A stretch of 64,000 bases of DNA from NCBI RefSeq assembly GCF_001653235.2, contig NC_035793.1, positions 2,294,001 to 2,358,000 on the forward strand, in the 5' to 3' direction. The notes below the pieces were generated by a model. The model made no database searches. It was given only the letters and a program-made list of their open reading frames with translations, and was not told where the DNA came from. Shown here one piece after another: positions 34,929 to 44,838 of this stretch (its first letter is position 1; each line of letters opens with the position of its first letter). The translations under genes were made by a program, and so were the position numbers. The stretch comes from Pochonia chlamydosporia 170. Its lineage: Eukaryota; Ascomycota; Sordariomycetes; Hypocreales; Clavicipitaceae.

Positions 34929-35853
34929 TCATTTCTTCTTACTGGACTTTTTAGGCCCAGCCGCAGCCTCTCGCTTCTTAGCCTCCTTGGCATCAATCTC
35001 TGCCTTTCGAGCCTTTTCTTGCTCTTCTTTTTCTTCCTTCTCGGCCTATTGTGCGAAATGAGTCAGCAACACCAATCATGAATGGCCACAACAACGATAG
35101 CCAGTTTGTTAAACTGCCTGCCTTCTGTCTACATACCTGTCTCCGGGCAGCGTCGGCTGCGCGTTGTTCTCGAATGAGCTTAAGACGAGCAAGGTCTGCC
35201 TTGGCCTGATCTGTTTTGCCTTCTGCCTGCAGCTTCAAATACCTCTCCTTGGCGGCTGCCGCCTCCATAGCTTCCCGTTCTTTTCGGTTGCCAGGAGCAT
35301 TCATGTTCTGAACGCCCTCGGTGATTTCATCCACGTCGCTACTCTTGGTTTGTTTCCGGGCTGATTTGGAGTGGTTCGGATTTGTGGGCATACCGTCGTC
35401 GCTCTCATCGTCGCTGGACGGCATGTCGCCCACTTCGACGTTACGAGACTTTTGCTTGGCAATGGCGGCCTCTTTGCGGGCCTTTTTCAGAGCCTTGCGG
35501 TCATCACGATTCTCAGAATCCGCCGCAGCTTTTGAAGCGTCAGCGTTGTCGCTCTCTTCTTCGCTAGACTCCTCCTCGGAGTCTTCCTCTTCATTTGAAC
35601 GCTCGTCCGCGGCGTCAGCAGACCACATGCTGACTTGATTGCCATCGGCGTCGACCGGCTGTAGCGAGCGAGAATAGTGTTTACCACCTAGTTTCAGGGA
35701 GAAACGTATTAGTGTTGGCTAGATTCCTGGCATCTAAATTTGCAAATGGCAAAAGCACGAGTTTTTTCAGTTCTCGGGCGACGTACCACCTCTGGTTGGC
35801 TTGTTAAACTTTCCAGCACGACCACGAGCACCGGTTGTTGCACTGCCTGCCAT
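34929..35853 (-). CDS. PDAP1/PP28-family phosphoprotein
   Basis: Three exons (35853-35787, 35687-35137, 35045-34929) encode 244 residues. The N-terminus is Gly/Arg-rich (MAGSATTGARGRAGKFNKPT). An acidic region full of casein-kinase-2-type sites follows (SNEEEDSEEESSEEESDNAD). The PP28/PDAP1 domain runs from about residue 165 to 230 (GNRKEREAMEAAAAKERYLK; LQAEGKTDQAKADLARLKLI, then REQRAADAARRQAEKEEKEE). The end is Lys-rich (GPKKSSKKK). The mammalian relative is the 28-kDa heat- and acid-stable, PDGF-associated phosphoprotein. Fungal function is not established. The protein is expected to be disordered or helical and cytosolic or nuclear. Confidence 0.92.
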
Positions 35854-38128
35854 GTTGTCTGGTCGAAATTGATATAGATACAAGAAGCGGAATAGCAATG
35901 AGAATCGAGATGGATTTCTTGGGCAGGAAGCAAAAGCAAGATCGTAAGGGTATCAGGCCGAAATGACGGGGGGGAAGGGACAAGTTGACTGCACAATATG
36001 AATGGAAAAGAAGAAAGCAGAATTGCTTGGTGGCGCCTGAGGCGGGGTAGCGGGGTACTTTTTGTGAAAGTCAAGTCCAGTCTGGTCTGGTTGTGGTCAA
36101 CTCAACTGGTTGCCGTTGCCAGACCAAACAGAAAAAGGCAACATGCTCAAGTGGTGGACGGAGTGGCGTCTCGTGCCGTTGGCCCTTTGAAGACTTATGC
36201 AGGGCATGTTGTTTGCTCATCAGTAGCTCCATGTCTGCAAGACAGGAAATGTGTCACAGGGGTCTACAAGGATCATTCAAATGGACTACGGAGTACTTCG
36301 CATGGATAAGCAGCACGTCAACATGAAGTGGTGAGTCAGTCGCATCGAGACATGTTGAGTCCACAAGGCTCTAAAGGTGTGAGTCGTGAGTCAACCAGAC
36401 ATTGAACTAATAAGGGTAAACTGGCCTACTGGCCAACTGGTCAACTGTCTAGTGTGGCAGGAACCGTCAACACTCACACGACCAAAGAGTGAACAGCAAT
36501 TTACTCCTTCAATGTGTCAAAACTGTCCGGGACCTTCCTTGGCTGCTGCACTAGGCATTGACTCCTTCTTGATCCTTGTCCTTACATACTTGTAGGTATG
36601 ACTGATGGCCTGTAGAAATGCTCAGTGGTGACGAGGCCATTCCGCAGAAATCTAGATGGGGAGCAAGACTTGACGGCACTCAGCATTATGCACGCCATCC
36701 GATTGATCGAGGCAACCACCAGCCATCTGTCGACACTCCATAGCTTGTTCGTTTCCGTATATTCCTTTTAGCATTTATTCATTTACGATACCCCATAAAC
36801 TCCTAGTCCATTAATGGATTGAGCACGAAGCCCCGGGAACTGCGCTTCAAACGCCAACCCTTTCAATGTCGACAGAATTCGGGAGCATCCGCCCACTAAA
36901 CCCGACGGGTCAACTGCAAGTGGCCAGCCAGTAAAAGCCACGGCAATGACCAGTCTTCAGGTCATGACCACGAGCCAGATTCAAATTGCGGCTGCCCCTC
37001 CGCCCACTCCACGGCTCTGGCTGATCTTTCTTCCGGAGGCCCCTGCCCAACGAATAAACTTGTGCTCGTCTCGGCCGCACGTTTTGGCCTTTTTCTTCTC
37101 TTCTTCTTCAACCTACTAGAAAATATCAATCCTTCATATTCACTCTGGCTTTCACTTACTTCAATGGATGTCACCGGAGGGGAAACTGGAGGAAAGATCG
37201 GATCCTAGCCGTCGATCTTACCATTTGGTCTGCACGCATTTCGGTGCTCGTGGTCCAGATAAAAATTTCAACCGGCGGCACATTTCCTCCTCGAGACGCA
37301 TCTTGTGAGACGGCAACTTATTACTGTGACATTACGCCAGATCATCTCACTCGTCTCGATATCCCTCGCCTTTTAATTCTCTATTTTCATCTTCTGGCTT
37401 GTCATGCAGAATCGTCAACGTAAGTTAGAAGTAGCATTCGCGAATTGTGGCAGTAGTCGTAGAGTGCGTGTTGTCAAAGGAGTAATCATCGAGTTACCCA
37501 CCCACACTTCATCACCGTAGCTTCGGTCCCGTATACATTAGCCTCTCTTAGTTGACTCATCCATACAATAACATCATTTAACCTTCCATATTTGGCTGAA
37601 TGGCTGGCTTTGACTCGGTCCGTCGAAGATGAGCACCAACATGGCGGATTGAATCTGTGCATTTAGTGCAAAGCAGTAGCAGTACATGGCATTCCCAAGC
37701 ACGGTTTGGCGGTCATGATAGCTGCCCATTACGTTCAGTTGATCACGTACATCACATGTGTGAGATGGTATTTTGAATCAAGTTTTGCCCTAGCCGTATT
37801 ATTCAAACGAGCTGCATTGTACGCAAATTATCAGGGACAATGAAGCCGCAAAACTTGTAATGTACATGCTTCTTTTCCAACATGTCGACGCCGAACCCCA
37901 TGCATTAAAGAACAGATTGCCAAACCGACCAATGAGAAAGGGAAAACTTCGCCTCAAAAGAGCACACCATTCTGGCCTGTAGAGTGAGTGCAAATGCCGT
38001 TGCGCCTGTCCCATCACATAGTACTCTCAGGTGTTGTCGAAATTAGACAGGCTGCCGATCAACACCACAAGGTTCTTGTATCAAGTGAAAAAGCCAATTC
38101 TTCTCACTCAAAAACGCCTTCTTATTAT
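35854..38128. other. Intergenic region, no gene seen
   Basis: A TCAAGTCCAGTCTGGTCTGG word lies at 36070-36089 and a TACGGAGTAC palindrome at 36287-36296. An ATG followed 16 nt later by GTAAGT occurs at 37404, but no downstream exon keeps a frame. No supported gene. Confidence 0.5.
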
Positions 38129-38992
38129 TTAATCAGGGAGAAACAAATTCTGCAAAGCCAAAGTTGTGGTTCGTGAGTATCTTGGAGGGGGCTCGTCGGC
38201 GTCGTAAGGAGGTGGATTGGTCTCGTCCAATTCAGGCACTGGAATTGGAGTACGGGGCACAGATACGGGAAGGTCAGAGCTAGACTCTGAAGTGCTGTTA
38301 TTCTGATGTCGACGTCTTCCGTATTGATCGTAGCTGGCCCGCCATTCGCTGGCCGTGTGCTGCTCGAATTCGAGGCGTTCCCAACCATTCGATCTGATTT
38401 GACAATATTCCTGCTGTCGCCGTCGTGGGAGATCGAAATTATTGAGCGATGGTCTTCTCGAATTGACATTCGCCCACAATTCTTCCGACGGAGAACAGCC
38501 ACCCGGCTCGTTAGCCCTTGGCCGCGAAAGAATACTGTCATAGGGTTCTACCACGACACACCTAATTGCAGCCGCATTCAAGCGCGATATTGGCAGGTTC
38601 CCAGATGTGTTGGGCTTTCTAGAGGATGAGGTTGGTCGAATTGGAGAGTGTGGGCTGTTTTCATCACGGCGTCTGCCCAACTGGCGTCGGGTGTGCCTTT
38701 CGCGGAGGCGCACTCTCTCTCGCACCGCCTGGAGGATTCCACGAATGTCACCGGCGTCGAGCCTGCGATCAAGCATGTTCGACATTGGTAAACTGGAGGA
38801 CACCTCGTTTTCATCAACCGCCTCGTCAGAACATTGTCTTGCCGTCGCATGAGCTGAGTTCGACGAAGATGTCATGTCCACATCTGACACATCTGACACA
38901 TCCGAGCTGCTCGGTGCCGAAAGCATTTCCCATTCGCTTGGATCATCCATTGTTGTCGTATTAAAAGTTCGGGCTTCGGCCATTGATTCCAC
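38129..38992 (-). CDS. Disordered protein with C-terminal PY motifs, unrecognised
   Basis: A single exon encodes 287 residues. The N-terminus is Ser/Asp-rich with a short internal repeat (SSSDVSDVSDVDMTSSSNSA). A basic helix follows near residues 80-108 (DIRGILQAVRERVRLRERHT, then RRQLGRRRDE). The C-terminus contains NPPPYDADEPPPRYS, which carries two PPxY motifs separated by five residues. Tandem PY motifs are the docking sites for WW domains of NEDD4/Rsp5 ubiquitin ligases, so a role as Rsp5 adaptor or substrate is a reasonable guess. No transmembrane segment or arrestin fold is visible, and I know no characterised homologue. Either MESMAE (38992) or the internal MDDPSE could be the start. 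Confidence 0.7.
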   Translation of the reverse strand: MESMAEARTFNTTTMDDPSEWEMLSAPSSSDVSDVSDVDMTSSSNSAHATARQCSDEAVDENEVSSSLPMSNMLDRRLDAGDIRGILQAVRERVRLRERHTRRQLGRRRDENSPHSPIRPTSSSRKPNTSGNLPISRLNAAAIRCVVVEPYDSILSRPRANEPGGCSPSEELWANVNSRRPSLNNFDLPRRRQQEYCQIRSNGWERLEFEQHTASEWRASYDQYGRRRHQNNSTSESSSDLPVSVPRTPIPVPELDETNPPPYDADEPPPRYSRTTTLALQNLFLPD

Positions 38993-39425
38993 AGCAGCCG
39001 TGTATCTTAGCCAGTGTCGTAATAGTCGGTCTTTGTTCTTTTTGTTGCTCTCTTGCAGTCAATGGCAGTGAAACACTGAACTTGAATCGCGATAGTAAAG
39101 TATGCCGAAGAAAGCGATTGAGAACAAAAGGAAAAGGACCCTAAAATCTCCCTTTCAAAGGAAATAGTGGCTTCATATATATCTGCTACTCGGAAATTTG
39201 AGTTTGGGGAATAAGCTCGACACTGAGCCGTAGATTTCCTTTCTGCCATTGTCTGTAGGTTTACGCCTGCAGCATCCGCTCAAACGCAAAGACAGAAGCT
39301 AAAGTATTGATGTCGTAGAAATGAGTTTGACTCGCCGAGTCTGTTTTGGAATGGCGTGAAATTCAAGTACTCGGTGGGCAAGTATGAGTTTGACCGACTT
39401 ATAATTAGTAAAGGGTGTTGTCGTC
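38993..39425. other. Intergenic region, no gene seen
   Basis: Promoter side of the PY-motif gene and 3' flank of the LRR-like gene. Nothing else is visible. Confidence 0.5.
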
Positions 39426-40958
39426 TCAAGAAATATCATTACCTAGTGATCTTAAAACTTCATCAAGTCTCCGCCTCTTGTTTCTTCGTAATGAAGGCTC
39501 TGCTTGCTCGCTCCATACCATGTTTGTTGCTTTCCTGGATGCCTTTTGTGACAAGTGGAGCTTTCCAAGGCCTTGTACAACAAGGGGACGAGTAAACGTC
39601 ATTCTTTTAGTTGCAAAGAGTCCCCTGCTGACATATGATGGGGTCGAGGTAATACCACCTCGACCACTGTGTCCCAGAAATAAGCACGCAAATGATTTTG
39701 ATGGTAACGTAAAAGGTCCTACAACAGCTTGCGAATCGGTTTGAGCTTCGCACAAACTCAAATCTTGATCTTTGCCCAGCTGACCAATAAAGGCGTAAAG
39801 CCAAAATGCCCATGTCTCGAAGGCAATGTCGTGGCAGGATCCTCCGGCTTTTACAGAAGTCTCAATGTCCCACGTCGGTAGATATGCCTTTGCAGTATCC
39901 GTCAGGTAGTCCAGCAATGGGGGCGCCTGCCCGTCTGCAACGAACTTTACAGAACAACGAGAGTCCCTGCAAAGCAAAGACAAGTCTGCGTCTATTCTCT
40001 TCGAGAGTTCCTTCAGTCGGTTGCTTCGAATTTGCTCCAACGGTGCGAAAAGTAGTAAATACCGTAATAAGGAGTCTTCCATGCCGCTAGCCGGACCAGC
40101 TATTTCCCAGCCGTGCTCATGAGCAGAGCTAGAAGGGTCTGGCCAGTCACTTTTGGAAGCCGTGACATCGTATAATGCCACTGATGGAAACTCTGTGATC
40201 CAGCGAAGTGATTCCTGCGTGATGTCTTGATCACCCCAAATGCGCAGCACTCGCAGTAAAGGGAACGGAGTGTCCATTTCTGACCAGCCACGGACGACTC
40301 TGTCATTAACTTCGGGAAACGTAGAGCGCACTTCGTCAGCAGGCTTTATAAGTTCCAACACTCCCAGGTTTTTCATATCCGCGAGGCAAAGCAGCTCATG
40401 CGTGCTGAACTGACAGCCACCACTGATAGTTAAGTGTGCGATGAACTGTGTTGATGAGGATGTTAGAGGCTGAGTGTAGATTTTGAGTTCCTCTGTCGGA
40501 CGGCAAATATGTTGTCTAAATCGATAGAGGCCAAGTGTCATATCTTCATCATCCGCTACCAAGATACGTGAGAAGAGTTTCCAGGCGTGCAGGCATACCC
40601 CTCTGGCAAGTCATTGTTAGCTTTCTGGAGCAGTGTGTAGGCAATATTGTGGCAACCACATTTGCCAATAATCATCTTGCGGCGCCAAATTTACTAACCT
40701 TGCCTCGAGGAATCGCCAGATACGCCAAAGAAGTCGGCTGGGGATTGATTCGAGGTGGTGCTCAGTGACGTCTCCGATGTTGTTAGCAATGACGTGCGTG
40801 GCCATGTCAATCAAGGATCTCGGTCCCTTTGTTCCTCGAGGAGTAAACAAAGGATATGGCCGCCGACGAGACCAATCCCGTTCACCATCATGAATGGTGA
40901 GGCTCTGTCGCGGGACAGTCCATTCTCTGTAAACCTGCCCTGACGTCTTGTCAAACAT
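39426..40958 (-). CDS. LRR-like fungal protein, unrecognised
   Basis: Two exons (40958-40699, 40602-39426) encode 478 residues from the ATG in ctcgccATGtttgac. The intron (donor GTTAGT, gCTAACa branch point) joins RIWRFLEAR to GVCLHAWKLFSRI. The N-terminal half has PRSLIDMATHVIANNIGDVT then EHHLESIPSRLLWRIWRFLE, which looks like an F-box-adjacent helical segment. The middle has leucine-rich-repeat-like strands (STHELLCLADMKNLGVLELI; PLLRVLRIWGDQDITQESLR). The C-terminus ends in a basic nuclear-localisation-like cluster (RRNKRRRLDEVLRSLGNDIS). I do not recognise a characterised family. The frame stays open upstream to a possible CTAG acceptor at 41073, so an additional 5' exon is possible. Confidence 0.68.
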
Positions 40959-41642
40959 GGCGAGTATTTGAGGGCAATCGCACCATGGTGGGAGAGCGAG
41001 GCGGATGCGATGACGCTCGAAATTCGAGAGAAATGCAGACAGCCAGATCACAATTGTAGTCCAAGCAAAATGCTAGCTTGGAATTGATGCGATCAACTGG
41101 GGCACATGCTCGCTCGATGTTGAATGCTGCCGGGCCCTCTCTAAAGTTCAAGTGCGTATGAAGAGCTTGGAGTGAGCGAGCATCAACTCGGTGATGTGAT
41201 TCGTAAGCCAACTTTGTCAGGCTGGTGCAAGACATCTGAAGCACCCACCCACCTGGTGAGCATACACTTTGACAGTAATAATATTTAAAACAGAATCAAA
41301 CGAACAAGGACGCTCATCTAAAATTTCCCGACAAAGGTCTTTTCCTTGTATTTATCTAGGTTTTTATTTATTTATTTGTGTTTGTTTATTGAGCTTTTCC
41401 TTGCTTTGCCAAATGGCGGTTTGCAAATCCGAGCTCACAAACGGCCCACCAAACGCCTCAAAATGTGTCGCTCCCAAGATATCAAGTAAGAAACCATCAT
41501 GCCCAGTTATGTCGTTTTGACATACAACTTTAAACAAAAAATGCAATCATCTTCATGCCACCGGACGCATCCGCGCCCACTTATTGCTGGCATTCCTCTT
41601 ATGAAATGCTATGCATGCATATGTTTTTTTTTTTTTTTTTTT
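40959..41642. other. Intergenic region, possible 5' exon on minus strand
   Basis: A 97-codon minus-strand frame (41244-40951) overlaps the start of the LRR-like gene in another frame. It has no family signature. Otherwise this is the 3' flank of the CoA-transferase gene. Confidence 0.4.
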
Positions 41643-41644
41643 TT
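41624..41644 (+). repeat. T21 homopolymer at a stop codon
   Basis: Twenty-one consecutive T on the + strand (A on the coding minus strand) begin inside the TAA stop codon of the CoA-transferase gene. They are seen directly. Confidence 0.9.
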
Positions 41645-43339
41645 ACAACATGGGCTTAAGATCCTTGGCCACGGTGAAAGGCGCTTCCGTCTTGCTCTTG
41701 ATCTCATCGACCGTAACACCGTCCGCAATCTCGATGAGGGTCAACCCGTGTGCAAAGTCGACGTCAAACACTCCCTAAAAATCCACAATGTTAGCCATGT
41801 CATGAATGTGACGTGGTGTTGGGTCAGGGAAACTCACCAGTTCAGTAATGATTCGAGACACACATGCACGTCCAGTCAAGGGGAATGCACACTGCTTGAC
41901 AATCTTAGGGTTGCCCTTCTTGTCGGTGTGCTCCATTGTCACAACCACCTTGGTCTTTGAGGGGTTGCTGACAAGGTCCATGGCACCTCCAAAGCCTTTG
42001 ACCTTGCCTGGCAACATCCAGTTGGCAAGGTCGCCGGTTCCACTGACTTGCATGGCGCCCAAAATAGTGAGATTAATTCTTCCACTGCGAATCATGCCAA
42101 AGCTCTCTTCGCTACCAAAGACAGCTGCGCCGCGGTTAAGGGTCACCGTCTCTTTTCCAGCATTGATCAAATCAGCGTCCTCGCTACCCTTCTTGGGATA
42201 AGGTCCCAAGCCGAGAATGCCATTTTCAGACTGAAGCTGAACCTCAACCTCTGGGCCAACGAAACCCGGCGCGAGCATGGGCATGCCAATGCCAAGATTG
42301 GCGTACATGCCGTTCTTAAATTCCTTGGCGGCCCTCTTGACAATACGCTCGCGTTTGGCAGCTGTGTCGCCAGAGCCCAAGGCAGCCTTGGCGTCAGCAT
42401 CGTTCTCGTCCTTGGCAAAGGTAAATTTTTCGATGTTCTTTTCGCTGGTGCTCTGAATGACACGCTTCACGTAGATACCCGGTAGGTGGACGGCTTCGGG
42501 AGGGATCTCGCCAGGTTCGACAATATGCTCGGCTTCGACAATAGTCATCTTGGCGTTGCGACCCATGGCACCGTTGAAGTTGTGGGCAGCAAGACGGAAC
42601 TGGCAATTGCCAAGTTTGTCCGCCTTGTAAGCCTTGACAAAGGCGTAGTCACCATCAATGGCGTGCTCCAATAGATATGACTTGCCATTGAACACCTTGA
42701 CGTCCTTGGGATACGAGTATTCATCAGGGGTGCCGTCAGCTTTGTTTTTCAAGGGTAGGTCACCAGTCTGAACAACGGTGCCAAATGCAGCGGGAGTATA
42801 GAAGGCAGGAATGCCCTTTGCCACCAGCAGCGCAACGCTCCGCCAGAGTTCCCTGGGGAGTCAGCTCAAGCTCAACCTCACCAGTCAGGTACATGGTTTC
42901 AAAGGTCTTGTTTTCTCCAATGTAACTGGCAACCATCTTCTTGACCTGTTTGGTCTTGAGGAGCTTGCCGAGCCCAGAGTTGTCTGTACCGGCATTGTTG
43001 GACACAGCGGTAAGGCCCTTGATGTCAGGCTTTTGGAGAACCTCGTCGATGAGAGTGTCAGGGACACCGCAAAGGCCGAATCCTCCACAAAGGAGCGTCG
43101 AGTTTGGTTTCATATCCTTGAGTGCTTCCGAGGCAGAAGGAAAGACCTTGTTGATCTCGGCGCGGCGCAACGACACGGAGAATGATCTGGACAAAATGGG
43201 AGAAGGCTGACGCGTAGGCCGTGTTAGCTCATGTGTTCGTCAATGGCCACAGCGATGACAGAAACGGAAAGGCACGTACATTTGTGCCATGGCGAGCAAA
43301 GGCTCGCAAGGTCGCCATGCGAAGCGCGGTAGATGGCAT
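41643..43339 (-). CDS. Succinyl-CoA:3-ketoacid CoA-transferase, apparent frameshift
   Basis: This is mitochondrial SCOT, which activates acetoacetate with succinyl-CoA. Exons are 43339-43280, 43206-41838 and 41774-41643. Exon 1 plus the start of exon 2 give an Arg/Ser-rich mitochondrial presequence ([20 protein letters not shown]). The first CoA-transferase half has [20 protein letters not shown] and [20 protein letters not shown]. The second half has [15 protein letters not shown] and [13 protein letters not shown], whose Glu (codon 42227-42225) is the catalytic residue that forms the CoA thioester. The last exon ends DLKPML. The two halves lie in different frames. In AAAGGGCATT, on the minus strand around 42811-42819, one G appears to be in excess, since the family expects [11 protein letters not shown]. 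As written, translation stops at 42760 after about 163 residues. With the extra base ignored the length is 519, the usual size. Sequencing error and a real null allele cannot be separated here. Confidence 0.87.
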
Positions 43340-44838
43340 GGTGAATAGGAGAATTCTGCCGTGTGAGACAGTTTACACTTTACACAAGCAGGCGTTCGCG
43401 TACGAGATGTCTTGTCAGGATCGAAAAATCGTCCACAGAAGCCAAGACAACGGCGGGTTGGGACTTGATGGTGAGGGAGGACTGCAGTACCGGTAAGAGC
43501 CGTTCAACCTATTTGTGACAATGATGAAGCCGAGCCGTTGCAGACTGGAGGGGAGAAGTGAATCAAATGACTGGGCTAAACCGGTGGCAGAAGAGGAGGG
43601 CCAAAGGCAGAAGAAGCTGGGTTGGGAAGCTGGATGCGACATGTTGGCGGTTTAAAGCAGCTGCACCACGGTAACAGCGGCATTGGGCCGCTGATGGCCG
43701 AGCCGAATTGGCCCTCCGCATGTTCCTGTCGGGTGCAGCGTTCGGGAAAGACCTCTTCCCATCGGAACGCGGTTCGGTTCCGCACGACGACCAATTGCTG
43801 GCCTCCATGGGATCCTGAGTGAGTCGAAGAGCTGCGGGGGTGGGTCTGTGCTTTGCAACTGGATTGAAATTGTCTTGCCTGGTGCAGGCATCGGTTCCGA
43901 AATCCAATCCGAAATTGGCCCGAAGCCAATGGAGATTTTTCAAACAGTATTAAACGTCTTATGACCCCCAGGAGGTCCAAGAAGGACCATGATTAAAGTT
44001 ATCACCTAGCAAACATTGCACGGTGAGGTGTAGTCAGCCCTGCGCCCAATATTTCGTCATGTCACGATGCTAGCTGTGATCAGTCGTGGCCAGAGGGCTC
44101 CGTCTGCGGAAACCAGTCGGGTTGTCTCCGGCATATCGGATCCGATATCTCGACGTGAGCTTCCATTGACCTAGGGTAAACCGTCATCCGGCGTTGGAGC
44201 GCCGACAATACATCGGCGACAATCAGCCGGAGGCCGAAAATCGGCCCTTGGGTAGGGACTGTGCTGGAACCGGTGTGAGGACTCTCTTTAATAAAGCTGA
44301 ATTCGTTAGTCGTCCTTGAAGCACCAAACTGACGATCTTGTAATGTGGCGGTTACGATGCACTTCATCTAGCCAACTCGTTTTACAATTCCCAACATGCT
44401 GTTTGAGTCGTGGCACTTGTACTTGGGTCCATTTAATATGCGCCAAACCCCGATATTAACCCTATGGGCTTAGACCGTGGCATAGTATTGAAGCCGCCAG
44501 CAGTTATCGCGTACAATTCCAAGCTGTGATATCAAATATTTTGAGAATTGATGTGCTGTAGGAGCCTCTAGGAACGTGCCAGGCATCTTGGGTGTTCAAC
44601 AGTGGGGCACGGCAGTTTGACCTGCGTCCAATGTTCCCTCCAAAGCATGGTTGCGTGGTCAAGCACAGCAGTTGCTTATCAGCTTATCGCCCCGCAGCCA
44701 TACAACTAGTCAGCTGCAAGTCAAGCAAAAAAAAAAAGTTGTGATATCCAGCTGCCTCAGCCATTGAATCTAGCCCAAAAGGTTGCCGCCCATTCAATCA
44801 CTTTTTACCAAAACTGAAAGCCGCGAGGCAGAGGAACC
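43340..44838. other. Divergent intergenic region, no gene seen
   Basis: Shared upstream region of the CoA-transferase and UTP22 genes. A PAC-like word with one mismatch, GCTTATCGC, lies at 44682-44690, about 150 nt before the UTP22 start. No coding signature. Confidence 0.5.

Noticed and set aside
37404..37425. ATG followed by a GTAAGT donor, possible first exon
   Set aside because: The candidate acceptors downstream lead to immediate stops; no continuing frame was found.
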